Of a DNA stretch of 64,000 bases, positions 1 through 11,900 are shown one piece after another. Within the stretch, counting starts at the first letter, position 1. The number at the start of each line of letters is the position of its first letter. The notes under the pieces were generated by a model that saw only the letters and a program-made list of their open reading frames with translations, made no database searches and was not told the origin of the DNA. Source of the stretch: Zerene cesonia (taxonomy: Eukaryota > Arthropoda > Insecta > Lepidoptera > Pieridae); contig NC_052102.1 in the NCBI RefSeq assembly GCF_012273895.1, positions 4,796,917 through 4,860,916 on the forward strand. Reading direction: 5' to 3'. The position numbers and the translations under genes were made by a program.

Positions 1-1128
1 CAATATTCAGTTTTTAATTATCTAATCAGTTCTGATCTAAGGTAGAAATAACTGATTTCCACAATTATAAAAAATATCAATATATTTTATACCGGCCTTT
101 ACAAAATTAAATAAAAAATCGCTTCGTTTTAGGTTCTACATTTACTAATAGATATATTCACAATATACCTACTTACATCGGTACGTCATATGTTTAAATT
201 TTTATGAATATTTTATGAAGCTAAATTACTACTCACAAATTTATAATATGAACAACTATTTGGAGCATGTTGTTTTTTATTTTTCAATTTAAATATGAAA
301 ATAATTGTATATAGAAAATAAAATATTATTACCCGTAGGTACAAGCTATATACTTGCGTAATAACACTATGAAATATGTGAATTTTTATGTTTAAGATAG
401 ACGCAACCTTAATCTATAGGTACATTTACATATAATGAGACAGTAACCAGAATATTGCTGATTTGTTTCATTTTTCTTTGTACTAAAAACATGTTTATCC
501 ACGCTTTTCCATACATGTTAAAGCGGGAGATAAAATAATAAATTCGTAAATACTTAATTAAATAAATGAGGGGGCATTTGATGGCTCTTTAAAAACGAAA
601 TAGAGATGTCTTAGTTGGATTTTTCCTAAAAAAAATGGTTGACAAGAAATATCCATCTAAAGTAAATAAAGTTATACTACCACTTCTGCAAAATACACGA
701 AATTTTGTAGTCCACATGAGCGAAGCCGCGAGCGGAAAGTTAGTATGTATTAAATTATGTGTAAAATTATATTTTAATGTTAATTCATATTGAAAGGAAT
801 AATTTAAGAAAGCGTAGTACCTACCTATTGAAGCTCAAAAAAACAATTTAAATTTATTGTTGATAAGAAAAAATATAAACGTCATGTAAAGAACATATTT
901 CTTAGTAATATTATAAATATGCGACAAAGTGTGTTAGTCGTTGCCCGCAGCTATGCTCGTATATATATTGTGAAATTTATGTTTCGGAATGATTAAAATC
1001 ACAATAGTTTTTTCCATGGGACCACTGTAGCAAATAATTCTTTTGTACAAAAAGGTCACCGACTACCCTGACCTTGGGTTGCCCTTAAAACCTTCTCTTT
1101 AATATATTTACTCATCATCAGCCCATAC

Positions 1129-1385
1129 ATGTTCCCACTGCTTAGTCTCAGGTTGCTTATGTGGGTTCAGGCCCTAATCCAACAGGTTAGCCAAGTGCAA
1201 GTTAGCAGATATCACATGTCGTCGAATTTCTAATTCTTGGACATGCCGTTTCCGGTTGCCCGGTTTAGACCAGTGGCGATGTTATCCACTTGGGCAGATA
1301 TATAGAAAAATCTATTTATATCGTGCACGCTCGACTTGTATATTGTAAGTCCGAGGTCCACACCTCTGAGCTACCACTGCTCATA
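1129..1385. repeat. Degenerate lepidopteran interspersed repeat with a tRNA-like end
   Basis: The segment beginning CATCATCAGCCCATACATGT resembles a motif common in moth and butterfly interspersed repeats. On the minus strand its right end (about 1350-1382) reads AGTGGTAGCTCAGAGG, like a Pol III A-box of a tRNA-derived SINE head. No intact B-box is visible, so it looks decayed. The family assignment is from memory of such repeats and was not checked. Confidence 0.35.
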
Positions 1386-1995
1386 TGTACTATTTTTTGT
1401 AATTAGTTTTGATTTCAAAATACTTTATAGAAAAGATAATTATGTCTTACATGCTCATCTAGTATCAAGTCACTAAATTACAATATTTTTGTTTCTGTTT
1501 TTGTTTTTAGGCGTCTATTAATAATTTACCGTATTACTTTCAAGATATGAAATAGTTTTTGCTTATGATATTTCATTCAATTTTAATGTAGATTGACATG
1601 ATTTAAATGATGTCGTATAAAAAAAATATCGTTTTTACGAAGAAGTGTTCGCAAACTAGTCTTTTGGGTATCTGGCAGAATAATCAGCGTTATGGACTTA
1701 CTTTGCAACCTAATGCTGTGCCAGGACCTTATTACTGTTTCAATGCACACACAGTAAATGAAGTGTTACTATTTTCCTCTTTTTTGCATGTTCTTTTGAG
1801 TGCTAAACTTAGCTGAGAATGTAGTAAATATACAGCTATACACCGAGATACAGCTAGGTTAGTCCATTTGAACTACTATCATAGTATGTCATATGAAAAT
1901 ATTTTATGAATTAGAGCAGCATTTATTGGTAAATAATTGTATTACAAAAAAAAGTTATAGGTGCGATACCACCAGCTCCATTGCCGACTATGACA

Positions 1996-2029
<34 letters not shown>

Positions 2030-2334
2030 CCTGTCGCCTGATGGTAAGCGCTACCACCGCCCATGAACATTTGGAGAGTCGTAAGGTCAATTGCAGACCT
2101 TTCGCCTCTACAAATGGATTGCCGACTTTAAAGAAGGCATTAGGACAGGATTGATGAGAGGAATAAAGGAAAGGACTAGGAAGGGTAAGGAAAAGGATAT
2201 GGGCCTCCGGCTCCCCCACTCACCGTACGAAACACAATAGCAAGCTATTATTTCACGCCGGTTTTCTGTGGGGGTGTGGTACTTCCCCGGTGCGAGCTGG
2301 CCCAATTCCTGCCGAAGCGTGCTCGACTCCCACA
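2030..2334 (+). repeat. Interspersed repeat family R2, copy A
   Basis: This is one of three long copies of a repeat in the window (the others are at 13120-13460 and 57395-57729). Shared landmarks in order: CGCCTGATGGTAAGCGCTAC, an inverted pair around GACCTTACGCCTCTAC, GGGCCTCCGGCTCCCCCACT, TTTTCTGTGGGGGTGTGGTA, and a right end near CGTGCTCGACTCCCACA. In this copy the left end is replaced by an A-run and TA-run at 1997-2028. No coding capacity is evident, so it is probably a non-autonomous element. Confidence 0.75.
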
Positions 2335-2905
2335 ATAATATATACACGTTAAACAGAAACAGTGAAAACTTACACACGAAATGAAGAATAAAAATTGAAT
2401 CGTGTGAATTCTGGATATAATATTCAGCTATCAACCATCATCATGCATCATGATCATGCATAGTCTAGTGATGCTAAATTTTAAATACACATTATAGATA
2501 GAGCGACAGATATTGCGTGATACTTCAGAGAGTATACTATAGTGCTCATTCCAGAATAAATGGAAAATTGAAATTCGTGTGTTGACTAGAGTTTAAATAA
2601 ATTATTCTATCATTAGTTGCAACTTTCTCCTTTTACACTGTATTATAACATTTTAGGAAAATCTTGTTTTATTCACTAACAACTATTATCAAATCTACAT
2701 ATATATCTTTACCATACCTAAATATGAATTTCTTAAATACAAACCTCAATGTATAAAGGATAAATAAGATATGTACTTCCAAAAATAAAGTAGCGGAATA
2801 TTCTAATTACATATTTATTGTAACCCCAAAGAATAAACCAATAGTATTATATTTTATCTGTGACAAGGCACGAAAGTAACATATTTAAAATTACGTTGTC
2901 AACAG

Positions 2906-5900
2906 CCAGTATTCCAAAATGCGGCGGCTGCCACGAGATGATCGTAGATCGATATGTACTGAAGGTGTCAGACCGGACATGGCACGCTGGGTGTCTCCGC
3001 TGTGTTGAATGCAGAGCGATGTTATCCGGGAAATGCTTCGCAAGAAACAACCAACTATACTGCACTGAAGACTTTTTCAAGTAAGCCTCTGTATATTATA
3101 ATATTACTAGTGTTGATAATACACGGAGTCTTTAATTTTCGTTTTTAAAATTAAAATTTATTAATATATTCGTACAGTAACTTTTTGTTTATGTAGAGGA
3201 ATCTTTTTATTTATTAAAACCATTAAAAGCAACTTCAATTCTCTATTAATGCATTAATTTTTCTACAAAATGCTTTTTTAATGTCATTTCAAAACTTGGT
3301 ATATAGGATGAAGATGCGTTTTTGTGTATTTGTAATGCTTACTGTCATACAAAAGATTTGCGTAATTATTGTAGTATATTATTTTTTAAAAACACGAAAA
3401 ATATTGTTGAATATTAAGGTATTTACTACCTTTTCACGTTTAAACGATTTATCCAATCTACCTAAATCAAATGTTGATACAGAAATAGATGATTTTACTC
3501 TGGAGTTGCGACTGAGACATCTTCTCATCATACTAATAGAGTCCCTGGCTGAGGATGATTTTAATACAATAACTTGGAAAATTTTCTAAATGTATTGTTT
3601 ACTATTTTTAATGCGTTTCACGTTGATAATGTTGTTTTGATTGCGGCTGTTGTCCCAGGCGGTTTGGCACAAAATGCGCAGGCTGCGGCCAAGGCATCCC
3701 ACCAACGCAGGTGGTGCGGCGGGCACAGTCCCACGTGTACCACCTGCGGTGCTTCGCGTGTGCAGCCTGCGCGAGGACGCTCAACACTGGAGACGAATTC
3801 TATTTGATGGAAGACGGGAAGCTCGTGTGCAAGCCGGACTACGAAGCCGCCAGGGCTAAAGGTTTGTTGTGATGTTATTGCACTAAAACTTTTCAGATAT
3901 GTATACATCCTTGTATGTATAGTGTTTCGATGTACATCGTAGCATGGAATCTCTGGTTAGGTATAAGAAAACTAACTTTTATCTAGTCTCTTTTATATGA
4001 AACAGACATTCGACAAACGGCATACCCATTTATTCAAAACAATTTTAATGAGACCCTGTACTTTCATCTAAGTTATGTGCAGTTTCGTATGCTACTTTAG
4101 TTGAGGATTTAAATTAATAGGGTGACTGTACAATAGGTGAAGGTTCCCTAGACGGTGATGCAGCTAGCAAGCGACCAAGGACGACGATAACAGCAAAGCA
4201 GTTAGAAACCCTTAAAAGCGCGTACAGCAGCAGTCCCAAACCGGCCAGACACGTGAGGGAACAACTCGCACAAGATACGGGGCTGGATATGAGAGTAGTG
4301 CAAGTCTGGTTTCAAAATAGGTAGGTGCCTACAACTTCATGCTTGGAAATGAAAATAATTGAAACTTTTAAATGGTTTGAATTTAGTGTTTATAGGTGTC
4401 TCGTAATTTAAAATCCGTATTTAGATTTTTTTCTTAATTTTAAGTTTAAATTTGTTAGTGTTTTGTTATTTTACATTAATATTGCTTTATTTATTTATTT
4501 ATTTAAACACTTTATTGTGCTGCCAACAAAATACAAAAAACAAAACTTATGCTAAAAAAAAGGAGATACAGCACAGAAGGGGGCCTTATCACTTATAAGT
4601 GATCTCTACCAGGCAACCAACTTAAATATAGATAGAAACTTAATTTAAAAGGAGGTAGGTAAAAAGTAAAGCATATATAACAAATAAAATTCTAAAAATT
4701 TACATACAACATACACATATATAAAATAAATATACATACAACATATACATATATAAAATAAATATACATACACATATACACTGTATAAATAATAATATCT
4801 TATAATACATAAACCTACGTAGTGTGTTGAAAAAAAATGGAAGGGAGAATAATAATCATGAAATAGAAAATAAAAAAAAAAGAAAAAACTATACCGAGTC
4901 AAAAGCAAGATCTAAATAATGACATCGTACAAGGCTTTTAAACCTAGATAGAGTTTATGTGATATCTAAGCCTATGGTCGTATTTTAAAAACATTTATGT
5001 TTAAACATCACGACGCAAAAATGGTCTTGTAAAATGTATGGGTATATAAATACTAAGACTACGTCAAAGAAGCTTAAAATCAATTAACGAGTAAATGTTT
5101 AGTGTTACATCATTGATTTTTTGTGACAAATCGATTTCTATTATAAATAATCGATTTATATACATGAACAACTCTTTTTAGGCATAGCTACACTTTTTCA
5201 TTTAGCGTTTATGTTTTTAAATGCTCAACGGCTTAACAAGACGAAACAAAGATTAAAATTAATGACTGGTTGGTCGAAGTAAGCTTACATATGTAGTCCG
5301 ATAAAACAATAAATGATATCACTGTGTAATGAAGTCAACTGTGACCATTACAACAAAGACGAATTGAATTAAATGTTTTGGTAGATAATATGCACCGTGA
5401 ACTACAACAGAGTCACAGATTCAATGTTAAATAGCTATTATATCCAGTAGCGACCTTGGTGTATAAAAGAATGTCCCTGGCTATTTTATACTTGTATCGG
5501 TCAACTGCTAACAATCAATAGCTATAAACAAATATATTCAAATAATCATAACGTGATATTATGTTCTTTCATTTGTGCATATCTTATTTTTATCGGCAAT
5601 AAAAAAGAAGGCATTTCAGTGGAACATATCGTAAATCTAAGGGCAATTAAAATGTATTTATTGTTATAGACTATAGTAATAAATTAGACGTGCAATAGTA
5701 ACAGTGTACAGTTCTGCACGGTATGTTTTTTCGTGCGCGACTGCCTTCAGTCACGGCAGCCGTCACGCCCTGCGCTTTGGCCTCGCCTCGTAAAACTGCA
5801 CCCGTTATCACAATGGCGACTACTTTATCATTTACCTAACTCTACTCAGGTCTATAAACCAGATTAAATACAAAGTTGTGATTCAATTATTTTTACTAAT

Positions 5901-8156
5901 CGATACAATCCAATAAACTTTTAATGGTGTTAATTGATTTTTAATATTAAGTAATGGTTGTTAGCTATATAAAACGTGGCTAATAAGCCAAGAATAAGGA
6001 AATTGCTAAAGATTTATATGTAAACACGCAATTGACCAACAACAATGTAATAATACAAGTCAGACATCAATTGATCGAAGCCACAAGACGTCAATTAATA
6101 TCCAGTCATACAAATAGTGTATCGAAGTTATTACTTTAACGATGACATGAAGTAGGTAATACAGGGCGTTGTTCCAATAATCCAGTACGATTATATCGCA
6201 GCACGTCCCCATGGACTGGGTGGAGGCACTTTAATTAAACGAGCTCTTTGTTAAAAGCTCGCCACGACGAGCGGCTCCCCGCTACGTAATAACGCACGCA
6301 AAACGTACGACCAGAATAGGGTCGTACCTACTGTTTATATTACTCGTTTACATGGCTTTTATTTTCCGTAATTGAAAGTAATCAGACTGTGTTGAGTATC
6401 TGCAAATAAGAGTATATAAACATGTCATTTTTGTACTTGAAGAGGTTCAAAATACTTATATACTACTAGAGTTTCAAAATACCACAAGGCAGTTTTGTAT
6501 ATTATACAAATGTTTGTATTACATTTATATAAGCCATTTGTTTGCCAGGAAAAAACTTTAGAATTTGATTTAATAATTTAATTATAACTAGTTATGACGC
6601 CATATTGGTTAACTATGTAAAGTATAGAATTTGTTATATTTCATTTTATCTTTGCCCATATTATACTCTCTAAGCCTAAAAATTTACGAATAATTCGATT
6701 TCGATTTATAGAAGAGCAAAAGAGAAGAGATTAAAGAAAGATGCTGGTCGTACACGATGGTCACAATACTTCAGATCTATGAAAGGTTCGGGCGGCAGTT
6801 CTCCCAGACACGATCGTTTACTCGATAAAGATGAATTGAAAATTGACTTGGATTCATTTAGTCATCATGGTCAGTATTTGTTAGACTTTATTCTTGTAAA
6901 TCTTTAATCTCTTAATTCCATAACATAATATTCTCATGTAATATGTACGTATTTTAACCGCATTTTCTAAAACAGAACTGAGCAACGACAGCTATAGCAC
7001 GGCAGCGATGGGGGGTGAGGAGGGCTCGCCCGCGGGCGGCGTGGGAGGGGGCGCGAGATTCGGGGCAACTCCGCCGTACCTGCGCGCGCACTCGCCCCCC
7101 CACGCGCATTACCATTACCCCCCTGACCACCTCGTCTACACCAATATCGGTATGCACTCTTGTTTACTTTGTGTAATTATTTTAATGTGTTATTATTTGG
7201 ACGATTGTTTACAGAATGAATTAATGAACTACTACGTACTTATCGTATTAGGGAATTTTCAAAGTCGTTTCCTAGTTTTGTCCTAAAATTAAAATTTTTA
7301 TGATATAGTGCATTAACCTAATGTACTTTATCTTATATTAATTAAATTCAAGGATATATAATATATACTAATGGCATAGTAACTTGATTGTGTTTTAATA
7401 GTACACTAAGCATTCAATTATATCTATATCCCACTATGATTATAATTCTGAAAGTGTGTTTGTTTCTTTGTTTATTCTTCTCTCATGTCGCATCGGAGTA
7501 ATTTAATGAAGATTTTATCCTGGCGATAGTTGAGTAACATAGGCTAACTTTTACCACGGTGAAACATTGTATTCTTATGGGAATTACCTTTTACTACGGG
7601 GGCAAATCCTACGGAAAGCTAATTACATAGATAGAAGATTTATTTATTAGGGTATTGGACTGAAATAAATGATTATAACACAGCAAATTAATTAAAGAAA
7701 CCTTGTATCAATATTACATTAACGAAGGTTATAATTTTTATGGTTTTAGCAGACTTCAGTCAGAAAGTCTTTCACAGAATTTGTCTAATTTATTATTGTA
7801 GGTGCTCAATTTTATGTAATTGAAGTTGTTTCTGGTTTGCATATTTATTTAATTAGTATGTAGTGCTACTTATCCTTTTATTAAAACTAAATTAAATCGA
7901 TTAAAAGTATCCCAAACCATAAAAAATAAAAAATAAACCATTGGCTAGTAATTGTCTAGAGCCATAAACCTAAACTACATAAGAATCTATCGTCTTAGGT
8001 CAAGCTATGGGCGGTGGCATTGGCGCTGGAGCTGGAGGGGCATCAGACATGAGCAGTTCATCATCACCAGCGGCCGGGGGCTATCCGGACTTTCCTCCAT
8101 CCCCCGACTCTTGGCTCGGAGAACCCCACCATTACTCGCCGCGAGGCTACCCCTAG
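2906..8156 (+). CDS. Lim3: Lim3, LIM-homeodomain transcription factor (partial, N-terminus outside window)
   Basis: Exons: 2906-3080, 3659-3861, 4137-4320, 6712-6869, 6976-7149 and 7999-8156 (stop TAG). Phases agree at every junction and give 349 residues. Two LIM zinc fingers come first (LIM1 from IPKCGGCHEMIVDRY; LIM2 from KCAGCGQGIPPTQVVRR to VCKPDYEAA). A homeodomain follows (KRPRTTITAKQLETL to VWFQNRRAKEKRLKKDAGR, with Gln50 and Asn51), then a Gly/Ser linker and the family-typical tail YPDFPPSPDSW. This order and the long basic extension after the homeodomain are diagnostic of Lhx3/Lhx4/Lim3, nuclear factors that specify motor-neuron subtypes with Islet and the Chip/LDB cofactor. The 5' boundary of the first listed exon is uncertain because its acceptor is weak. 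The upstream start codon is not in view. Confidence 0.95.
4487..4650 (+). repeat. Interspersed-repeat tail in a Lim3 intron
   Basis: A TTTA run leads into CACTTTATTGTGCTG and then GGGGGCCTTATCACTTATAA with a small palindrome, ATCACTTATAAGTGAT. The run GGCCTTATC..GATCTCT..CAGGCAACC resembles a motif I remember from 3' tails of lepidopteran non-LTR or non-autonomous elements. It lies inside the 4321-6711 intron of Lim3. The family name is not claimed. Confidence 0.45.
4699..4785. repeat. Short AT-rich tandem repeat
   Basis: An A/T/C unit of about 35 bp (core ACATATATAAAATAAATATA) occurs a little over two times in tandem within the Lim3 intron. It is minisatellite-like, with no coding meaning. 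Confidence 0.6.
5715..6320 (+). other. Intron segment of Lim3 with two GC-richer blocks
   Basis: Inside the 2.4-kb intron between the two homeodomain exons, two blocks (about 5715-5810 and 6200-6310) are much richer in G and C than the surrounding DNA and contain no open frame or recognised repeat. The second contains TTAATTAA (6231-6238), which includes the TAATTA core bound by LIM homeodomains. This is compatible with a cis-regulatory element, but only by composition and motif. Confidence 0.25.
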
Positions 8157-8940
8157 CGGCGGCCACCGCCGGCGCATGCGCACCTCGCGCCCCCGCCGCT
8201 CCCCACGCCCTGCCCACCGCAAACTATAGCCCTACAACCACTTGAACTCGTTGTTAAGCGTGAACTGTGACTTATAAACTCCGAATAGTAAAATCCATTA
8301 ATCAATTAATCAATTTGTTTTTCAGAGTTAATCCTACATTGATGAACATTCCAACCACCATTCCATTTACATATTCACATTAAAATAACAACTTAAATTC
8401 AAACATTGTAATATTAAATGGAAAAGAACTTAAATCGAAACAGATATAGGTACTTTATGAATGTAAATAGTACTCTGTACGATAGCCAATTGTTAATCAT
8501 ACACTAACTATAGTTTTACAGTTAATTCAAGGTTTTGTGTAAATAGTTAAGTAAAAATATAAAGTTTTTATCACAATGTTTTAATTTACTTAGGGTAAAA
8601 ATCTGTTGTCACGTTTTATGATCAGTAAAGATAAATAAAAAATTTGGTACAAATTACTACCAATACCTTATTTGCATCATTGACATTATAAACTAGATAT
8701 TATTATACATATTAAGTTAGAGTATTTAATGGTACTTCGATTGTAATGTAAATGTTTACAATTGTATCACATGTCACAATTATTGTAAATAGAAAAATGT
8801 AATTAAAAAAAATCTAAGACTAGCTCACTATTGTAAGTCCATAGATTTAACGTTTTGTGCAAAGAATCTAGTCGAGAGATATATCATTTATGTTATATTA
8901 ATGTATATGTAAATAATAAACCATATTGTGCTAAATTAAG
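8157..8940 (+). other. Lim3: Lim3 3' UTR with four UGUAAAUA elements
   Basis: The stretch from the Lim3 stop to a canonical AATAAA at 8915-8920 is about 780 nt, AT-rich and non-coding. It contains TGTAAATA at 8462-8469, 8538-8545, 8784-8791 and 8908-8915; the last abuts the poly(A) signal. UGUANAUA is the binding consensus of Pumilio/PUF proteins. The UTR end was placed from the poly(A) signal only. Confidence 0.65.
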
Positions 8941-8952
8941 GCAAGTTTTATT
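8915..8952. terminator. Interdigitated poly(A) signals of Lim3 (+) and Phlpp (-)
   Basis: The plus strand has AATAAA at 8915-8920 for Lim3. The minus strand has AATAAA (TTTATT on plus, 8947-8952), 29 nt after the Phlpp stop codon at 8981-8983. Cleavage 10-30 nt beyond each signal would put the Lim3 3' end near 8930-8950 and the Phlpp 3' end near 8917-8937. The two mRNAs would then abut or overlap by a few bases. The Phlpp 3' UTR would be only about 50 nt. Confidence 0.6.
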
Positions 8953-8980
8953 TACAGGGAAAACTAAATATGTACATTTT

Positions 8981-11900
8981 TTATAGCTCTGTGGTGGCTA
9001 CTCCCCAATATTGCTGCATTCGTCCCTCTAAATCTAAAGAATCCTGAGATTGGGCAGATTTCTCTTGTATCACAGCAAAATCATATTCTAAGTGATATGG
9101 CATAAGCCGTTGAAGCGAACCAAAATAAGCAGCATTAGGTCCACAGTTTGGCATTCGACCAGATCCGAAACGAAATTCTGGTTTCAAAGCAGCGCCAAAA
9201 GATCTTGCACTGCCGAAGTGTTTCGATAGGAATGGAAGTTTTGATTGCTTCCCAGCTACGTGGAGTTGAGGACTACTCCCTGATAATCCTTTTATGGTTT
9301 TAAGACTGCTGGTATCAGATTTAATTCCTTTAGATAGATTGTCTAATTCCTTATCAAATAACATTTGCGTGTTTTGTTCGAGCATATATTCCCAACATTT
9401 AAATTGCTCCTCAGAGTTGGGAATGTCCTCATGCTTCCTATTTTCTTCTTTATCTTCCTCTACTCGAACGCGAATAGCTCTAGCAACACCACCCCGAGGT
9501 TTTCTGTCTATAGCTTTGGCGTGTGATCTTACGCTCGCATAATGTTGTTGACTTATTGCTTCGCTAAGGGGCCTATCACTCTGTCCACTAGGGGATGAGC
9601 GGTCACTATTGGATTTAGGTGGAGATATAGAATGGCAGCACGGTTCTAAACGAGAACAACAGCAATCTGAGCGACACACAGGTTTTGTAGTGTTGATTGT
9701 CTGACGCAATTCTCTCATAAGCAAATCAACGTCCGAGCGCACAGTGTCGAATCGAACGATAACTACAGATATGCAATCTTCAGTGCCATAACTTTGGGCT
9801 AAATCTTGTAGTCGTTTTGCTGCCAAAACAGGATTACGTTCAGCCCTTACTTCATTGATTGCAGCATCGACTGTAACAGCACTCCAAAACTTACCATTGG
9901 CTAGTATAAGGAATTCGTCGTCCTCTTTAATCACAGTTTGTATAACATCTGGGTCTGGAACTGAGTTAGGATAACGCGTAGAATAGCCGAGTCTTTTATT
10001 ATTTTCTGACCCTAACGATAAAGGTCCGGTTCTTCGGCTTAAAACAGCTTTCGTGTCCCCAACGTTTGCCAATTTCATATTATAAGTTCTTGCGGTATGT
10101 CCAAATGCATTGTCAGGCGAATTTATTGGTGTTAGATGACACATAATGAGACAAGCACCTTTTCTTTGCCCTTTTTCCTTTAATTCCCTATGAGCAGATA
10201 GGACAACGTATTTCATGTATTCATTTACAGTTTCTTTAATAGATTTTTCCTCTAAAAGTAAACCAGGTAAACAAGTCTGTAATATTTTGGTTACTTCTGT
10301 ATCGTTTTCACCATCTATCACTGCAAATAATCCTTCTTTATTACAATATGATGGAAGCCTGATTTGTGCACATGATAACTGAAGAGATTTATTTGGACAT
10401 TCTGAGAATCCCGTGACCCAAGGGGTTGTGCCATTTAGTTCTTCATGATAAACACTTTTTTGAGACCACGCTGTGGTATTTCGCCCTGTAACATCCACTA
10501 AACTTAACGGACGTTGGGATTTATAAGCATTAAACTGTGATGCATCCACTTGAAGTTTCTTATTACAAGAAATATCCAGGAATTTTAGCTGTTTCGGTGC
10601 CAACAGTCTTAAATCAATACTATCTAATTCGTTGTGTGCGAAATCTAAAACTTTTACGGAAGCGCTGCAGGCAAACATAGGTACTGAACGTAATCTATTA
10701 GAATGTGCCCGCACAACCCTTATGCTGTTAAGTTGAGGTAAACTATCCGGGAGTTTTGTTAGAGAATTACCAGAAATAACCAATTCTTCCATTTCTGGCC
10801 AGAAGTTGAAAAAACTTTCAGGCAAACTCGTTAGGCAATTGTATGCCATATGTAATATTTTTAATCCTCTAAATGTGATTATAACATCAATTGCATCGTC
10901 ATTTAAACAATTTGCAGTTAGATACAACCTCTCTAGACAATGTGACGACACACCTCTAAGTCGTGGCAGTCTACTCAATCTATTATTAGATAGATTTAGT
11001 ACTGCTAATCGATCACATACTGAAAAAAAATTCTCTGGAAGCGCTTGTATACAATTATCATGTAAAAGTAGCTCTTTTAAAGGTGATCTTAACCTGGGCA
11101 TCGAAGGTATCGTTGATATTTTATTATGCGCTAAATGCAAATGGCTAAGACTCGATAGTTCACTACAGAATAGATGTTCAGGAAGTGAGGAGAGACGATT
11201 GTTGCTCGCGTACAGTTTTGTCAAATCCGAACAACCACTGAGCCATTGTGGTAATGAGGTTAATCTGTTGTGAGATAAATCAATTTCTACTAAGTTTATC
11301 GGTGGGACCGCTGTTGTCAAACTCTCCAGTTCTGTAAAAAAAAAACAAAATGGTGCATAATTTATATAAATACCAGCAATGATATTACGTATGTACTTTT
11401 TACAGTGCTCACTCTTACAACTTACTAGCTGTTCCCGCGACTTTGTTCGCGTTTGTCAATAAATACTTACATTGACTTTCACCCCTCCCCCTCAGAAACC
11501 GTATCGATTTCCGGGATGAAAAGTAAATAAGATCCTTCCTGGAAGTAGTGCTATAACCATACCAAGTTTCATCAAAATCCGTTCAGTGGTTTTGCTCGAT
11601 TCTCATTCGAGATACAGACAGGCAGACAGACAACAATTTTTTAATTTGCTTTTTATACTTCAGTATCGACAGTAAAACGCCAGACAAAAAAATCTTAATA
11701 TCTTCAATGTACAGAATTTGACCCCGACCATTTTAATTATAGTATAGATAGATAAGATATATATACTAGTATGATAAAAAAATCAATAACATTGAATTAA
11801 TCTTTATATACTAGAATAGATATTGACGTATATACGGTATATACTTAGTCTGGCCATAAATACTGTTACACTTAATTATAAAAAAATATTACATTTGAAT

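Larger units (their letters stand above)
1..2905. other. Upstream or intronic DNA of Lim3; no coding exon found
   Basis: This AT-rich stretch precedes the LIM1 exon. I saw no open frame flanked by credible splice sites and resembling a protein. It holds repeat fragments (1129-1385 and 2030-2334) and an A-run followed by a TA-run at about 1997-2028. The Lim3 start codon and any N-terminal exons are therefore probably upstream of the window, and this would be intron. That is inference from the missing N-terminus; nothing here proves transcription. Confidence 0.5.

Noticed and set aside
1607..1816. Plus-strand 69-codon open frame upstream of Lim3
   Set aside because: No family resemblance, AT-driven composition, no splice or promoter context; probably chance.
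4645..4908. Minus-strand 87-codon frame rich in Y, F, I
   Set aside because: It is a translation of the AT-rich tandem repeat and A-runs; low complexity.
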